Assembly (NCBI RefSeq): GCF_035942955.1 | Contig: NZ_DASZCQ010000042.1 | Span: 1-64,000 of the forward strand | DNA from: DASYTH01 sp035942955 | Lineage (GTDB): Bacteria; Actinomycetota; Actinomycetes; Mycobacteriales; Pseudonocardiaceae | Length of the DNA stretch: 64,000 nt | Direction of reading: 5' to 3' | Part shown: in pieces, positions 1-7,409 of the stretch | Layout: every line of letters starts with the position of its first letter | Numbering within the stretch: position 1 is the first letter of the stretch | Made by a program: the position numbers and the translations under genes | Notes under the pieces: model-generated | Databases searched by the model: none | Told to the model about the DNA's origin: nothing | The model's input: the letters and a program-made list of their open reading frames with translations, nothing else

Positions 1-1665
1 CTCCGGCACCTGCGCGAGCGGCGAATCGCCGCGGCCGGTGAACTGCGCGACCTTCGGGAGCTCCACCGGAAGCTGATCGTCGGGAACCGGCACGATCCCG
101 TCTTTCTCGCAGTACAGCATCGGGATGGGCGTGCCCCAGTAGCGCTGGCGGGAGATCAGCCAGTCGCGCAGCCGGTAGTTGACCTCGAAGCGGCCGCGGC
201 CCGTTTCCTCCAGGTAGGCGATGACGTCCGGCAGTTGCTCCGGCATCCGCTTGCCGTCCATCGGGCCGGAGTTCACGAGGATGCCGGGGCCGGGGTAGGC
301 CTCGGTCATCGTCGCCGGGTCGAGGTCCGGTTCGCCCTTGGGCTGGACGACGACCCGGATCGGCAGGTCGAAGGCGCGGGCGAACTCGAAGTCGCGCTGG
401 TCGCCGGCGGGGACGGCCATGATCGCGCCGGTGCCGTAGCCCATCAGCACGTAGTCGGCGATGAACACCGGGATCCTGGTGTCGTTGGCCGGGTTCACGG
501 CGTAGCTGCCGACGAACACACCGGTCTTGTCCCGGTTCTCCTGACGGTCCAGGTCGGACTTCATCGACGTGGCGCGGCGGTAGGCGGCCACCGCATCGGC
601 CGGGGTTGCCGCGCCGCCGGTCCATCTACTGTCCACATCGGACGGCCAGGCCTCGGCGGTCAGCGTGTCCACCAGCGGGTGCTCGGGCGCCAGCACCATG
701 TACGTGGCGCCGAAGACCGTGTCCGGCCGGGTGGTGAACACCTCGATCGCGGTGTCCGCGGCGGGGAACCGGATCCGGGCGCCGTGCGAGCGCCCGATCC
801 AGTTGCGCTGCATGGTCTTGATCTTCTCCGGCCAGTCCAGCCGGTCCAGGTCGTCGATCAGCCGGTCGGCGTAGGCGGTGATCCGCATCATCCACTGGCG
901 CAGGTTCTTGCGGAACACCGGGAAGTCGCCGCGCTCGCTGCGACCGTCCGCGGTGACCTCCTCGTTGGACACCACGGTGCCCAGGCCGGGCACCCAGTTC
1001 ACCGGCGCGTCGGACAGGTAGGCCAGCCGGTAGGAGTTGATGATCTCCCGCTGCTCGGCCACGGTCAGCTCGCACCAGCCCCGACCGTCCGGTGTGGACC
1101 GCTTGCCCTGCGCGAACTCCGCCTCCAGCTCGACGATGGACCGCGCCTTGCCGGCCTTCTCGTCGTACCAGGAGTTGAAGATCTGCAGGAAGATCCACTG
1201 CGTCCAGCGGTAGTACTCCGGGTCGATCGTGGAGATCCGGCGGCGCTCGTCGTGCCCAAGCCCCAGCCGGCGGATCTGCCGCAGGTAGGTCTGGATGTTG
1301 TCCTCGGTGGTCTTGCGCGGATGCTGGCCGGTCTGCACGGCGTACTGCTCGGCCGGCAGCCCGAACGCGTCGAAACCCATGGTGTGCAGCACGTTGCGCC
1401 CGCACATCCGGTGGAATCGGGCGAACACGTCGGTGCCGATGAACCCAAGCGGGTGTCCCACGTGCAGGCCGGCGCCCGACGGGTACGGGAACATGTCCTG
1501 CACGAACAGCTTGTCCTTTGGCAGCGGTCCGGCAAGCGGCCCCACCGGGTTCGGCGCGTAGAAGCTGCCGTGCTCCTCCCAGTACCGCTGCCAGCGGCGC
1601 TCGATCTCGCCGGCCAGCGCGGCGGTGTACCGGTGGGCCGGTACCGCCTCGGCGGCGTCAGTCAT
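1..1665 (-). CDS. leuS: Leucyl-tRNA synthetase (3' part outside window)
   Basis: This class I aminoacyl-tRNA synthetase charges tRNA-Leu with leucine in the cytoplasm. The first 555 codons are visible and the gene runs off the left edge, so the KMSKS loop and anticodon-binding domain are not seen. Near the N-terminus lies the HIGH-type signature, read as HVGHPLGFIG. It is followed by GFDAFGLPAEQYA, the CP1 editing region with TTRPDTVFGATYMVLAPEHP, and RDWLISRQRYWGTPIP, all characteristic of bacterial LeuRS. The ATG at 1665 gives a normal N-terminus. Upstream lies a leader peptide with consecutive Leu codons and a terminator hairpin, so expression is probably controlled by leucine attenuation. 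Confidence 0.97.
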   Translation of the reverse strand, partial: MTDAAEAVPAHRYTAALAGEIERRWQRYWEEHGSFYAPNPVGPLAGPLPKDKLFVQDMFPYPSGAGLHVGHPLGFIGTDVFARFHRMCGRNVLHTMGFDAFGLPAEQYAVQTGQHPRKTTEDNIQTYLRQIRRLGLGHDERRRISTIDPEYYRWTQWIFLQIFNSWYDEKAGKARSIVELEAEFAQGKRSTPDGRGWCELTVAEQREIINSYRLAYLSDAPVNWVPGLGTVVSNEEVTADGRSERGDFPVFRKNLRQWMMRITAYADRLIDDLDRLDWPEKIKTMQRNWIGRSHGARIRFPAADTAIEVFTTRPDTVFGATYMVLAPEHPLVDTLTAEAWPSDVDSRWTGGAATPADAVAAYRRATSMKSDLDRQENRDKTGVFVGSYAVNPANDTRIPVFIADYVLMGYGTGAIMAVPAGDQRDFEFARAFDLPIRVVVQPKGEPDLDPATMTEAYPGPGILVNSGPMDGKRMPEQLPDVIAYLEETGRGRFEVNYRLRDWLISRQRYWGTPIPMLYCEKDGIVPVPDDQLPVELPKVAQFTGRGDSPLAQVPE

Positions 1666-1699
1666 CGCGGTCCTCCCGATGCCGGTCGGCGAACAGAAC

Positions 1700-1731
1700 A
1701 AAACCCCTCCGCCCGCGACGGGCGTGAGGGG
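1700..1731 (-). terminator. Attenuator terminator before leuS
   Basis: On the minus strand an inverted repeat (1704-1731, CCCCTC...GAGGGG type, with an inner GCCCG/CGGGC pairing) is followed directly by a T-run (1703-1700) and T-rich sequence. This is a Rho-independent terminator placed 35 nt before the leuS start codon. Together with the leader peptide it forms a transcription attenuator. Confidence 0.7.
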
Positions 1732-1733
1732 CT

Positions 1734-1766
1734 GCCGCGCTGACCACGTCGGTCGGTCAGCGCGGC
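1734..1766 (-). promoter_or_regulatory. Attenuator pause hairpin
   Basis: A perfect 12-bp inverted repeat (1734-1745 with 1755-1766, 9-nt loop) overlaps the stop codon of the leucine leader peptide. A ribosome stalled on the Leu codons would cover or melt its first arm. I could not identify the exact antiterminator pairing by eye. Confidence 0.65.
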
Positions 1767-1795
1767 GTGATAAGGAGCAGGCGTGCCGTGCTCAT
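1757..1795 (-). CDS. Leucine leader peptide upstream of leuS (12 aa)
   Basis: A 13-codon reading frame, ATG at 1795 to TGA at 1757, encodes MSTARLLLITPR. Three adjacent codons CTG CTC CTT specify Leu and an Ile codon follows. The last codons and the stop form the left arm of a perfect 12-bp hairpin (1734-1766). A terminator follows at 1700-1731, before the leuS start. This is the layout of a ribosome-mediated attenuator that senses charged tRNA-Leu. No Shine-Dalgarno sequence precedes it. A TACCCT hexamer ends exactly 6 nt before the ATG, so the transcript is probably leaderless and starts at this codon. Function is inferred from layout. Confidence 0.7.
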   Translation of the reverse strand: MSTARLLLITPR

Positions 1796-1807
1796 GACCT
1801 AAGGGTA
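1796..1807 (-). promoter_or_regulatory. -10 element of leuS leader transcript
   Basis: TACCCT (1807-1802, minus strand) matches the actinobacterial TAnnnT -10 element. It lies 6 nt before the leader-peptide ATG, which puts transcription start at the A of the ATG. No clear -35 is visible. Confidence 0.5.
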
Positions 1808-1827
1808 GCGCCCTGGCACAAGCCGCT

Positions 1828-1839
1828 TAGCATCGAGGC
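1828..1839 (+). promoter_or_regulatory. -10 element of SdpI-like gene
   Basis: TAGCAT (1828-1833) is followed by 6 nt and then the GTG start at 1840, the spacing of a leaderless mRNA. It is divergent from the leuS leader promoter; the two -10 hexamers are about 20 nt apart. Confidence 0.45.
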
Positions 1840-2235
1840 GTGCTCATCCTTGCCACCGTCGCCGTGCTCGCCGGGTTGGTCGTCGCCACCGTTGGCGTGC
1901 TCGGCCTGCGCGAACGCCTGCCCCGCAACCGGTTCTTCGGGGTGCGCACCGCGGCGACGCTGCGCGACGAGGAGACCTTCCGGCTGGCCAACAGGATCGC
2001 CGGGCTGCCCGGCGTGGCCGGCGGGCTGGTCGCCGTGCTTGCCGGGCTCGCCGGCTACTCGGCCGGCGCGCTGATCGCCGCGCTCGGGTTGGTCGGCATG
2101 CTCGCCATCGCCATCGGGGGCGGCGTGCTCGGCCACCGGGCCGCGCTGGCCCTGCCCGAGCCCACACCCGAGGCGCCGGCCGGATGTGGCGGCTGCGCCT
2201 GCGGGAAGTGCGTGATCACCTCCGCGAGCAACTGA
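1840..2235 (+). CDS. SdpI-like membrane protein with Cys-rich tail
   Basis: A 131-aa protein with three hydrophobic segments (roughly residues 1-22, 52-72 and 73-98). The segment RNRFFGVRTAATLRDEETF between the first two resembles the conserved loop of the SdpI/YhfL family, whose Bacillus member gives immunity to the SdpC toxin. The unusual part is the C-terminus, CGGCACGKC, a cluster of four cysteines that could bind a metal or iron-sulfur centre. Its 3' end overlaps the convergent gene by 20 nt. The membrane topology is visible in the sequence. Family membership is likely, but an immunity role here is only inference. Confidence 0.7.
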   Translation: MLILATVAVLAGLVVATVGVLGLRERLPRNRFFGVRTAATLRDEETFRLANRIAGLPGVAGGLVAVLAGLAGYSAGALIAALGLVGMLAIAIGGGVLGHRAALALPEPTPEAPAGCGGCACGKCVITSASN

Positions 2236-3091
2236 GCCGCATCGGGCCGGCCGCCCCGCTGCCGGTCATCTGGATCATCACCTCGGCGCTGCCCACCTCC
2301 ACCGCGACCGCGTCGACCCAGCGCCCCCGGTTGGCCGGTTGATCGACGGAGAACCGCCCGACGCCGTCGCCGGGGTGCTCGAACCGGTCGGCGACGTCGT
2401 ACCACACCAGCCCGGACGCGTCCGGTGAGTTCGGCACGAACACGTCGACGGCACACCGCCGGGCGGCGCGCCCGTCGAGCATGAAACGCCATTGGAACGA
2501 GTTCTGCGGGTGGCTGGAGTACAGCACCCGGTCGTCGCACCCGGCCACGGCCGACGCGCCGTCGCGGGCCGCGCGCCAGCCGTCGTCGCCGGGCGCGTCG
2601 ACGATCCGCGTCTGCCGGGTGAAGTCCATGCCGCAGCCCGGCCCCGCGGTGGCCAGGAACTCCGGCGGCCGCCCGGTCGGGATCGTGGTCGGCGCCGGAG
2701 TCCAGGCCACCGGATGGTGCTGCGGGACCGACGGCGTGCCCTTCACCAGGATCACCCCGGCGCCGGCGAGCACGACGAGGCCCGTGGCCACCAGCACCAG
2801 ACGCGGTCGCCGCCGGCGCGGCCGGGCAACCGGCCGGCCCTCGGACAGGGCCCGCCAGCGGTCTGCCCAGTCCGCCACGTCCCCGCCGCACGCGCTGACG
2901 TAGGCCAGGGTCACCGTCAGCGGCGGCAGCTGATCTCCCACCACGGCGGCGGCCAGGATGGCGGCGGAGTAGCCGGTCTCGCCGGCCAACGCCGCAAAGC
3001 TCGGATTTCCCGCGCGGCGGCGGAGCTCCCGCAGCCCGCGCGCGAAGTCGCCGAGCCCGCCGCCCGGCACCCGCAGCTCGTGTTGGCCCAC
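2216..3091 (-). CDS. HTH-like protein with one TM segment and an extracytoplasmic domain
   Basis: A 291-aa protein starting at GTG 3091. Residues 1-75 resemble a degenerate XRE-type helix-turn-helix (FARGLRELRRRAGNPSFAAL, then an A-rich helix). A basic patch RPRRRRPR precedes a transmembrane helix (about residues 97-116). The remaining 170 residues are probably outside the membrane and contain paired cysteines (GCGMDF, AGCDD, RRCAVD, LSC). This N-in topology with a cytoplasmic HTH is common among uncharacterised actinobacterial proteins. The ligand and DNA target are unknown. It is convergent with, and overlaps, the SdpI-like gene. Confidence 0.65.
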   Translation of the reverse strand: MGQHELRVPGGGLGDFARGLRELRRRAGNPSFAALAGETGYSAAILAAAVVGDQLPPLTVTLAYVSACGGDVADWADRWRALSEGRPVARPRRRRPRLVLVATGLVVLAGAGVILVKGTPSVPQHHPVAWTPAPTTIPTGRPPEFLATAGPGCGMDFTRQTRIVDAPGDDGWRAARDGASAVAGCDDRVLYSSHPQNSFQWRFMLDGRAARRCAVDVFVPNSPDASGLVWYDVADRFEHPGDGVGRFSVDQPANRGRWVDAVAVEVGSAEVMIQMTGSGAAGPMRLSCSRR

Positions 3092-3142
3092 CGTCGCCCC
3101 CTCACACCCGCCATACGACGGGAGTTCGGAGCCGATGGGCGA

Positions 3143-3724
3143 TCAGTTGGTCCGGACGTCGCCGGGATGGGTGGCGAGCAGAGCGAGCGGCATTCCCTGG
3201 CGGCGCAGTACCCGCCCCCACAGGTCCTCCTCCGGCGGGGCGAGCACGTCGTTGGGTAACGCCGGCACCACGATCCAGTCACCCCGGGAGATCTCGCCGG
3301 CCAGCTGACCCACGTCCCAGCCGGCGTACCCGGCGAACACCCGTAAGCCTCGGACCTTCGGCACCAGCATGGTCGGATCGGAGTCGAGGTCCACGAGGGC
3401 GACCGGGCCACGCACTCCGATCAGCCCGGTCACCGCCGCCGCGTCCTCACCGGTGCGCATGGCGGCAAGGCAGATCGCGGTCTTCTGCTCCACCGGGCCG
3501 CCGACGAACACCGACCCCGGCCGGCTGACGTGCGGTCCCCAGGTAGGCAGCACGTCGTCGACCGGAACGTCGCTCGGCCGGTTCAGCACCACGCCGAGCG
3601 TGCCCTCGCCCCGGTGGTCGATGATGAACACCACGGTCCGCCGGAAGTTGGCGTCGAGCAGGCTGGGCGCCGCAACGAGCAGGGTGCCGGGCTCGACCTC
3701 GGCGTCCGGGTGCACGCCGGACAT
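3143..3724 (-). CDS. YqgE/AlgH family protein
   Basis: The 193-aa product belongs to the AlgH (DUF179) family. It shows the typical start GTLLVAAPSLLDANFRRTVV, then GVVLNRPSD, FVGGPV and the conserved GYAGWDVGQLAGEI segment. The family is widespread and of uncertain biochemical role; Pseudomonas AlgH was linked to alginate regulation. The ATG at 3724 gives the usual family length. A long divergent intergenic region with two strong hairpins lies upstream. Confidence 0.88.
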   Translation of the reverse strand: MSGVHPDAEVEPGTLLVAAPSLLDANFRRTVVFIIDHRGEGTLGVVLNRPSDVPVDDVLPTWGPHVSRPGSVFVGGPVEQKTAICLAAMRTGEDAAAVTGLIGVRGPVALVDLDSDPTMLVPKVRGLRVFAGYAGWDVGQLAGEISRGDWIVVPALPNDVLAPPEEDLWGRVLRRQGMPLALLATHPGDVRTN

Positions 3725-4039
3725 GATTACATCCGCGCGGGCCTCGGGAACAACCTGTAGGTCCGGGTCGTTGGAGTGTTGGTCGGCGCCACCGAGTCCC
3801 CCGGGCCCAACCAGTAACCGCCGTCGTGGAATACCGTCCGGCTGGAGCCACGATGCGCATTTTCGCCGAGAGGCGACCGGGCGTCGGTCTGCCGGGCGGC
3901 CCCGTTTCGCGGGGCCGCCCTGGCCATGTGAGCGGAGCTTGCGGAGCGAACCATCGAACACTCCCCTGCCACCGAGGAACGAGGTGGCAGGGTTTCGGAT
4001 CATCCCCGCCACACGGTTGAGGTCGTAGGCTGAGAGCCC
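3725..4039. other. Divergent intergenic region with two hairpins
   Basis: About 315 bp separate the AlgH-family gene (leftward) from the MFS gene (rightward). I see no convincing gene. It holds two perfect inverted repeats. One has 11-bp arms (3894-3904 with 3910-3920, 5-nt loop). The other has 10-bp arms (3964-3973 with 3983-3992, 9-nt loop) and is followed by TTT on the plus strand. Such hairpins are unexpected between divergent starts and may end a short unannotated RNA. A TAGGCT hexamer (4026-4031) lies 8 nt before the MFS start and may be its -10 element. Confidence 0.5.
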
Positions 4040-5380
4040 GTGAGTACCTCGGCGCCATCACCCGCCTCGGCGGCGATCCCGTCGCCGTCGGTGGATGAGC
4101 ACGGCCACCACCACGACCGGATCGGCCCGCGCCGGCTGCTCGCCTTCCCCGGGTTCCGGCGGCTGCTGTACAGCCGGTTCGCCGCGCAGTGGGGCGACGG
4201 CCTGTTCCAGGCCGGGCTGGCCGGAGCCGTGGTGTTCAATCCCGAGCGCGGCGCCTCCCCGCTGGACATCGCCGCCGGGTTCACCGTGCTGCTGCTGCCG
4301 TACTCGATCGTCGGCCCGTTCGCCGGCGCGCTGCTGGACCGCTGGGACCGCCGGCGGGTGCTGGTCGGGGCGAACCTGCTGCGCGGCGCCCTGATCCTGA
4401 TCTCCGCGGCGTGCGTCGCGCTGGGCGTCGGTGGCGCGGCACTGCTGGTGCTCGCGCTGGTCGCGGTCGGCGTCAGCCGGTTCGTGCTGTCCGGCCTGTC
4501 CGCGTCCCTGCCGCACGTGGTGCCGGTGCGCAACCTCGTCGAGGCCAACGCCCTTGCCGCGACGCTCGGCGCGATCACCGCGGTGATCGGCGGGATCTGC
4601 GCGGTGTTCCTCCGCGGGTTGTTCGGCGCGGGCAACGTGGGCTCCGGGCTGACCATCGGGATCGCCGTCCTCGGCTCGGTGCTGGCCGCCACGTTCGCGG
4701 TCCGGTTCGCCCGCGGCGCGCTCGGGCCGGACGAGGTCGACGAGCCCGCCGTGGCCATGCTCGCCGTCGCAAGGGGTCTGTTCGACGGCGGCCGGGCCGC
4801 GCTGCGCGCGCCGACCGTGACCGCCGGGTTCGTGGCGCTGTTCGCGCACCGCGCGGCGGTGAGCATCTCGCTGCTGATCGCCGTGCTGCTGATGCGCTAC
4901 AGCTTCACCGACATGGGCGTGCTCCGGGCCGGGATGCCGGGGTTGGGGCAGATCCTGGCGGCGGGCGCGCTCGGCGTGCTGGTCGCCGGGTTGACCACCG
5001 CGCGGATCGTGGCGCGGCTCGGCCGGCGCCGGACGATCATCCTGGCGCTGATGGTCGCCGCGGCGACCCAGGCCGGGCTCGGGCTGCCGATGCTGCTGCC
5101 CACGGTCATCCTGGCCACGTTCCTGATCATCTACGCCGGCCAGGTGATCAAGCTGTGCGTGGACGCCGCCGTGCAGCGCGACGTCGGCGACGAGGCAAGG
5201 GGCCGGGTGTTCGCGCTGTACGACACGCTGTTCAACATCACCCAGGTGGTCGCCGTGACGCTGGCCGCCACGGCGGTGCCGCTCGACGGCCGGGCGCCCG
5301 ACCTGATCATCGTGGCCACCGCGCTGTACCTGCTTGGCCTGGCCGGTTTCCTGCTGCTCAGCCGTCGCCCGGCACGCTGA
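4040..5380 (+). CDS. MFS transporter
   Basis: A 446-aa integral membrane protein of the major facilitator superfamily with about 12 hydrophobic segments. It has the loop 2-3 signature GALLDRWDRRRVLVGANLLR. The N-terminal 30 residues are hydrophilic and include DEHGHHHDR, a short His cluster. The second half begins near RAPTVTAGF. The substrate cannot be read from the sequence. Starting at GTG 4040, it probably has a leaderless message. Its 3' end overlaps convergent pcnA by 23 nt. Two Ala-Arg pairs are encoded GCA AGG, unusual for this GC content. Confidence 0.85.
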   Translation: MSTSAPSPASAAIPSPSVDEHGHHHDRIGPRRLLAFPGFRRLLYSRFAAQWGDGLFQAGLAGAVVFNPERGASPLDIAAGFTVLLLPYSIVGPFAGALLDRWDRRRVLVGANLLRGALILISAACVALGVGGAALLVLALVAVGVSRFVLSGLSASLPHVVPVRNLVEANALAATLGAITAVIGGICAVFLRGLFGAGNVGSGLTIGIAVLGSVLAATFAVRFARGALGPDEVDEPAVAMLAVARGLFDGGRAALRAPTVTAGFVALFAHRAAVSISLLIAVLLMRYSFTDMGVLRAGMPGLGQILAAGALGVLVAGLTTARIVARLGRRRTIILALMVAAATQAGLGLPMLLPTVILATFLIIYAGQVIKLCVDAAVQRDVGDEARGRVFALYDTLFNITQVVAVTLAATAVPLDGRAPDLIIVATALYLLGLAGFLLLSRRPAR

Positions 5381-6791
5381 GCCCCTGCGCGCGCGCCCAG
5401 CGCAACAGCTCGGCGACCGCCTCGTCGTGCTCGAGCGGCCCGCGGTCCAGCCGCAGCTCCTTGAGGTGCGTCCACGCCTTGCCGACCAGCGGCCCCGGCG
5501 GGATGCCGAGCAGCCGCATGATCTCGTTGCCGTCCAGGTCCGGGCGGACCTTCGCCAGGTCCTCCTCGGCGGCGATCCGGGCGATCCGGGCCTCGAGCTC
5601 GTCGTAGGTCCGCTGCAGCGCCATGGCCTTGCGCCGGTTGCGCGTGGTGCAGTCGGCCCGGACCAGCTTGTGCAGCCGGGGCAGCAGCGGCCCGGCGTCG
5701 GTGACGTAGCGGCGCACCGCGGAGTCGGTCCACTCGCCCCGGCCGTAGCCGTGGAACCGCAGGTGCAGGAAGACCAGCTGGCTGACGTCGTCGATGATCT
5801 CCTTGGCGTACCGCAGTTCCCGCAGCCGCCTGCGCGCCAGCTTGGCCCCGACCACCTCGTGGTGGTGGAAGCTGACCCCGCCGCCTGGCAGGTGCCGGCG
5901 GGTGTCCGGCTTGCCGATGTCGTGCAGCAGCGCGGCAAGCCGCAGCACGAGGTCGGGCTCGCTGCCCGGCTCCTCGAGCGCCACCGCCTGGTCGAGCACA
6001 ACCAGCGAGTGCTGGTAGACGTCCTTGTGTTGATGGTGCTCGTCGATCTCCAGCCGCATGGCCGGCACCTCGGGCAGCACGTGGTGGGCCAGCCCGGTGT
6101 CGACCATCAGCTCGACGCCGGCCCGCGGCGCCGTGCCGCAGATCAGCTTGGTCAGCTCGGCCTGGATCCGCTCGACGGTGATCCGGGTGATCTGGCCGCT
6201 CATCGCGGTCATCGCCGCCACCACCCGGGAGACCGGCCGGAAGCCGAGCTGGCTGACGAACCGGGCGGCTCGCATCAGCCGCAGCGGGTCGTCGGCGAAC
6301 GACTCCTCGGGCGTCGCCGGGGTGTCCAGCCGGCGCTCGGTCAGCGCGGTCAGCCCGCCATACGGATCGATGAACCGCTTTGTCGACAAGTCGATCGCCA
6401 TCGCGTTGACCGTGAAGTCCCTGCGCACCAGGTCGTCGGTGATCGAGTCGCCGAACCGGACCTCCGGGTTGCGGCCCACCCGGTCGTAGGTGTCCGACCG
6501 GAACGTGGTCACCTCGCAGGTGATGCCGCGCTTGCTGGCCCCGACCGTGCCGAACGCGATCCCGATGTCCCAGACGGCGTCGGTCCAGCCGGACAGGATC
6601 CGCATGATCTCGTCCGGCCGCGCGTCCGTGGTGAAGTCCAGGTCGGTCCCGAGCCGGCCGAGCAGCGCGTCGCGGACGCTCCCGCCGACCAGGTAGAGCC
6701 GATGACCGGCCTCGGCGAACCGGCCGGCCAGCTCGGTCGCGACGGGCGAGATACGCAACGGTTCCACCGTGACGGCGCGGGACTGGGACAT
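5358..6791 (-). CDS. pcnA: CCA-adding tRNA nucleotidyltransferase
   Basis: A 477-aa class II tRNA nucleotidyltransferase/poly(A) polymerase-family enzyme. It builds or repairs the 3' CCA end of tRNAs. The N-terminal catalytic head shows LVGGSVRDALLGR and the metal-binding TDLDFTT. The RNA-binding neck has DDPLRLMRAARF. A C-terminal HD domain follows (LLHDIGKPDTRRH, then FHHHEVVGA). The ATG at 6791 matches the homologous start (MSQSRAVTVEP) and the usual length. It is divergent from mutT4 across 90 bp, the arrangement found in Mycobacterium (Rv3907c/Rv3908). A TACGCT hexamer 8 nt upstream suggests a nearly leaderless mRNA. Confidence 0.93.
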   Translation of the reverse strand: MSQSRAVTVEPLRISPVATELAGRFAEAGHRLYLVGGSVRDALLGRLGTDLDFTTDARPDEIMRILSGWTDAVWDIGIAFGTVGASKRGITCEVTTFRSDTYDRVGRNPEVRFGDSITDDLVRRDFTVNAMAIDLSTKRFIDPYGGLTALTERRLDTPATPEESFADDPLRLMRAARFVSQLGFRPVSRVVAAMTAMSGQITRITVERIQAELTKLICGTAPRAGVELMVDTGLAHHVLPEVPAMRLEIDEHHQHKDVYQHSLVVLDQAVALEEPGSEPDLVLRLAALLHDIGKPDTRRHLPGGGVSFHHHEVVGAKLARRRLRELRYAKEIIDDVSQLVFLHLRFHGYGRGEWTDSAVRRYVTDAGPLLPRLHKLVRADCTTRNRRKAMALQRTYDELEARIARIAAEEDLAKVRPDLDGNEIMRLLGIPPGPLVGKAWTHLKELRLDRGPLEHDEAVAELLRWARAQGLSVPGDG

Positions 6792-6805
6792 AGGAATCGA
6801 GCGTA
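6792..6805 (-). promoter_or_regulatory. -10 element of pcnA
   Basis: TACGCT (6805-6800, minus strand) lies 8 nt before the pcnA ATG. It fits the TAnnnT -10 consensus and a leaderless or near-leaderless start. Confidence 0.4.
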
Positions 6806-6868
6806 TCCGCCCCGTCCCCCCGTTTGCCGGCACACCTCCGTGCACGGTCCGCCCGCCATTGGTGACAC

Positions 6869-6881
6869 TACGATCGCGGAT
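6869..6881 (+). promoter_or_regulatory. -10 element of mutT4
   Basis: TACGAT (6869-6874) is followed by 7 nt and the ATG at 6882, consistent with a leaderless mutT4 transcript. It is divergent from the pcnA promoter. Confidence 0.45.
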
Positions 6882-7409
6882 ATGCCCACCTCGTCCGGCC
6901 GATCTCGCGGTGCCCGCTCCGGGCGGCGAAGCCGCCGCCGCGGCCGCCGGGTCGCCGCGGTGGACGAGACGTCGGCCGGCGGCGTCGTGCTGGACGCCCA
7001 GAAGGCCAACGTCGCCCTGATCGGCCGCCTGGACCGGCGCGGCCGGCTGCTGTGGTCGCTGCCCAAGGGGCACATCGAGGAGGGCGAGACACCCGAGCAG
7101 ACCGCGGTGCGCGAGGTGGCCGAGGAGACCGGAATCTCCAGCGAGGTGCTGCGCCCGCTTGGCACCATCGACTACTGGTTCGTCGCGGACAACCGGCGCA
7201 TCCACAAGACCGTCCACCACTTCCTCATGCAGGCCACCGCCGGCGAGCTGTCCGACGCCGACATCGAGGTCACCGAGGTGGCCTGGGTGGCCCTCGACGA
7301 GCTGGACGGGCGCCTGGCCTACGCCGACGAGCGCCGGCTGGTCCGCAAGGCGCGCGAGCTGCTGGCCGTCGAAGCGACCGGACCGAAGGACCACGAGGAC
7401 ACCGCATGA
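6882..7409 (+). CDS. mutT4: NUDIX hydrolase (MutT4-like)
   Basis: A 175-aa NUDIX hydrolase. The Nudix box is intact as GHIEEGETPEQTAVREVAEE, with the REVAEETG core that binds Mg2+. The N-terminal 25 residues are very basic (RSRGARSGRRSRRRGRR) and may bind nucleic acid. In Mycobacterium the gene at this locus is mutT4, assigned to nucleotide-pool sanitation or related hydrolysis; the exact substrate is not known from the sequence. The TGA overlaps the next ATG by 4 nt, so it is translationally coupled to the DUF6049 gene. Confidence 0.88.
   Translation: MPTSSGRSRGARSGRRSRRRGRRVAAVDETSAGGVVLDAQKANVALIGRLDRRGRLLWSLPKGHIEEGETPEQTAVREVAEETGISSEVLRPLGTIDYWFVADNRRIHKTVHHFLMQATAGELSDADIEVTEVAWVALDELDGRLAYADERRLVRKARELLAVEATGPKDHEDTA

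Noticed and set aside
3727..3972. An 81-codon leftward frame upstream of the AlgH-family gene
   Set aside because: No ribosome-binding site, no recognisable similarity, and a composition typical of random GC-rich frames.
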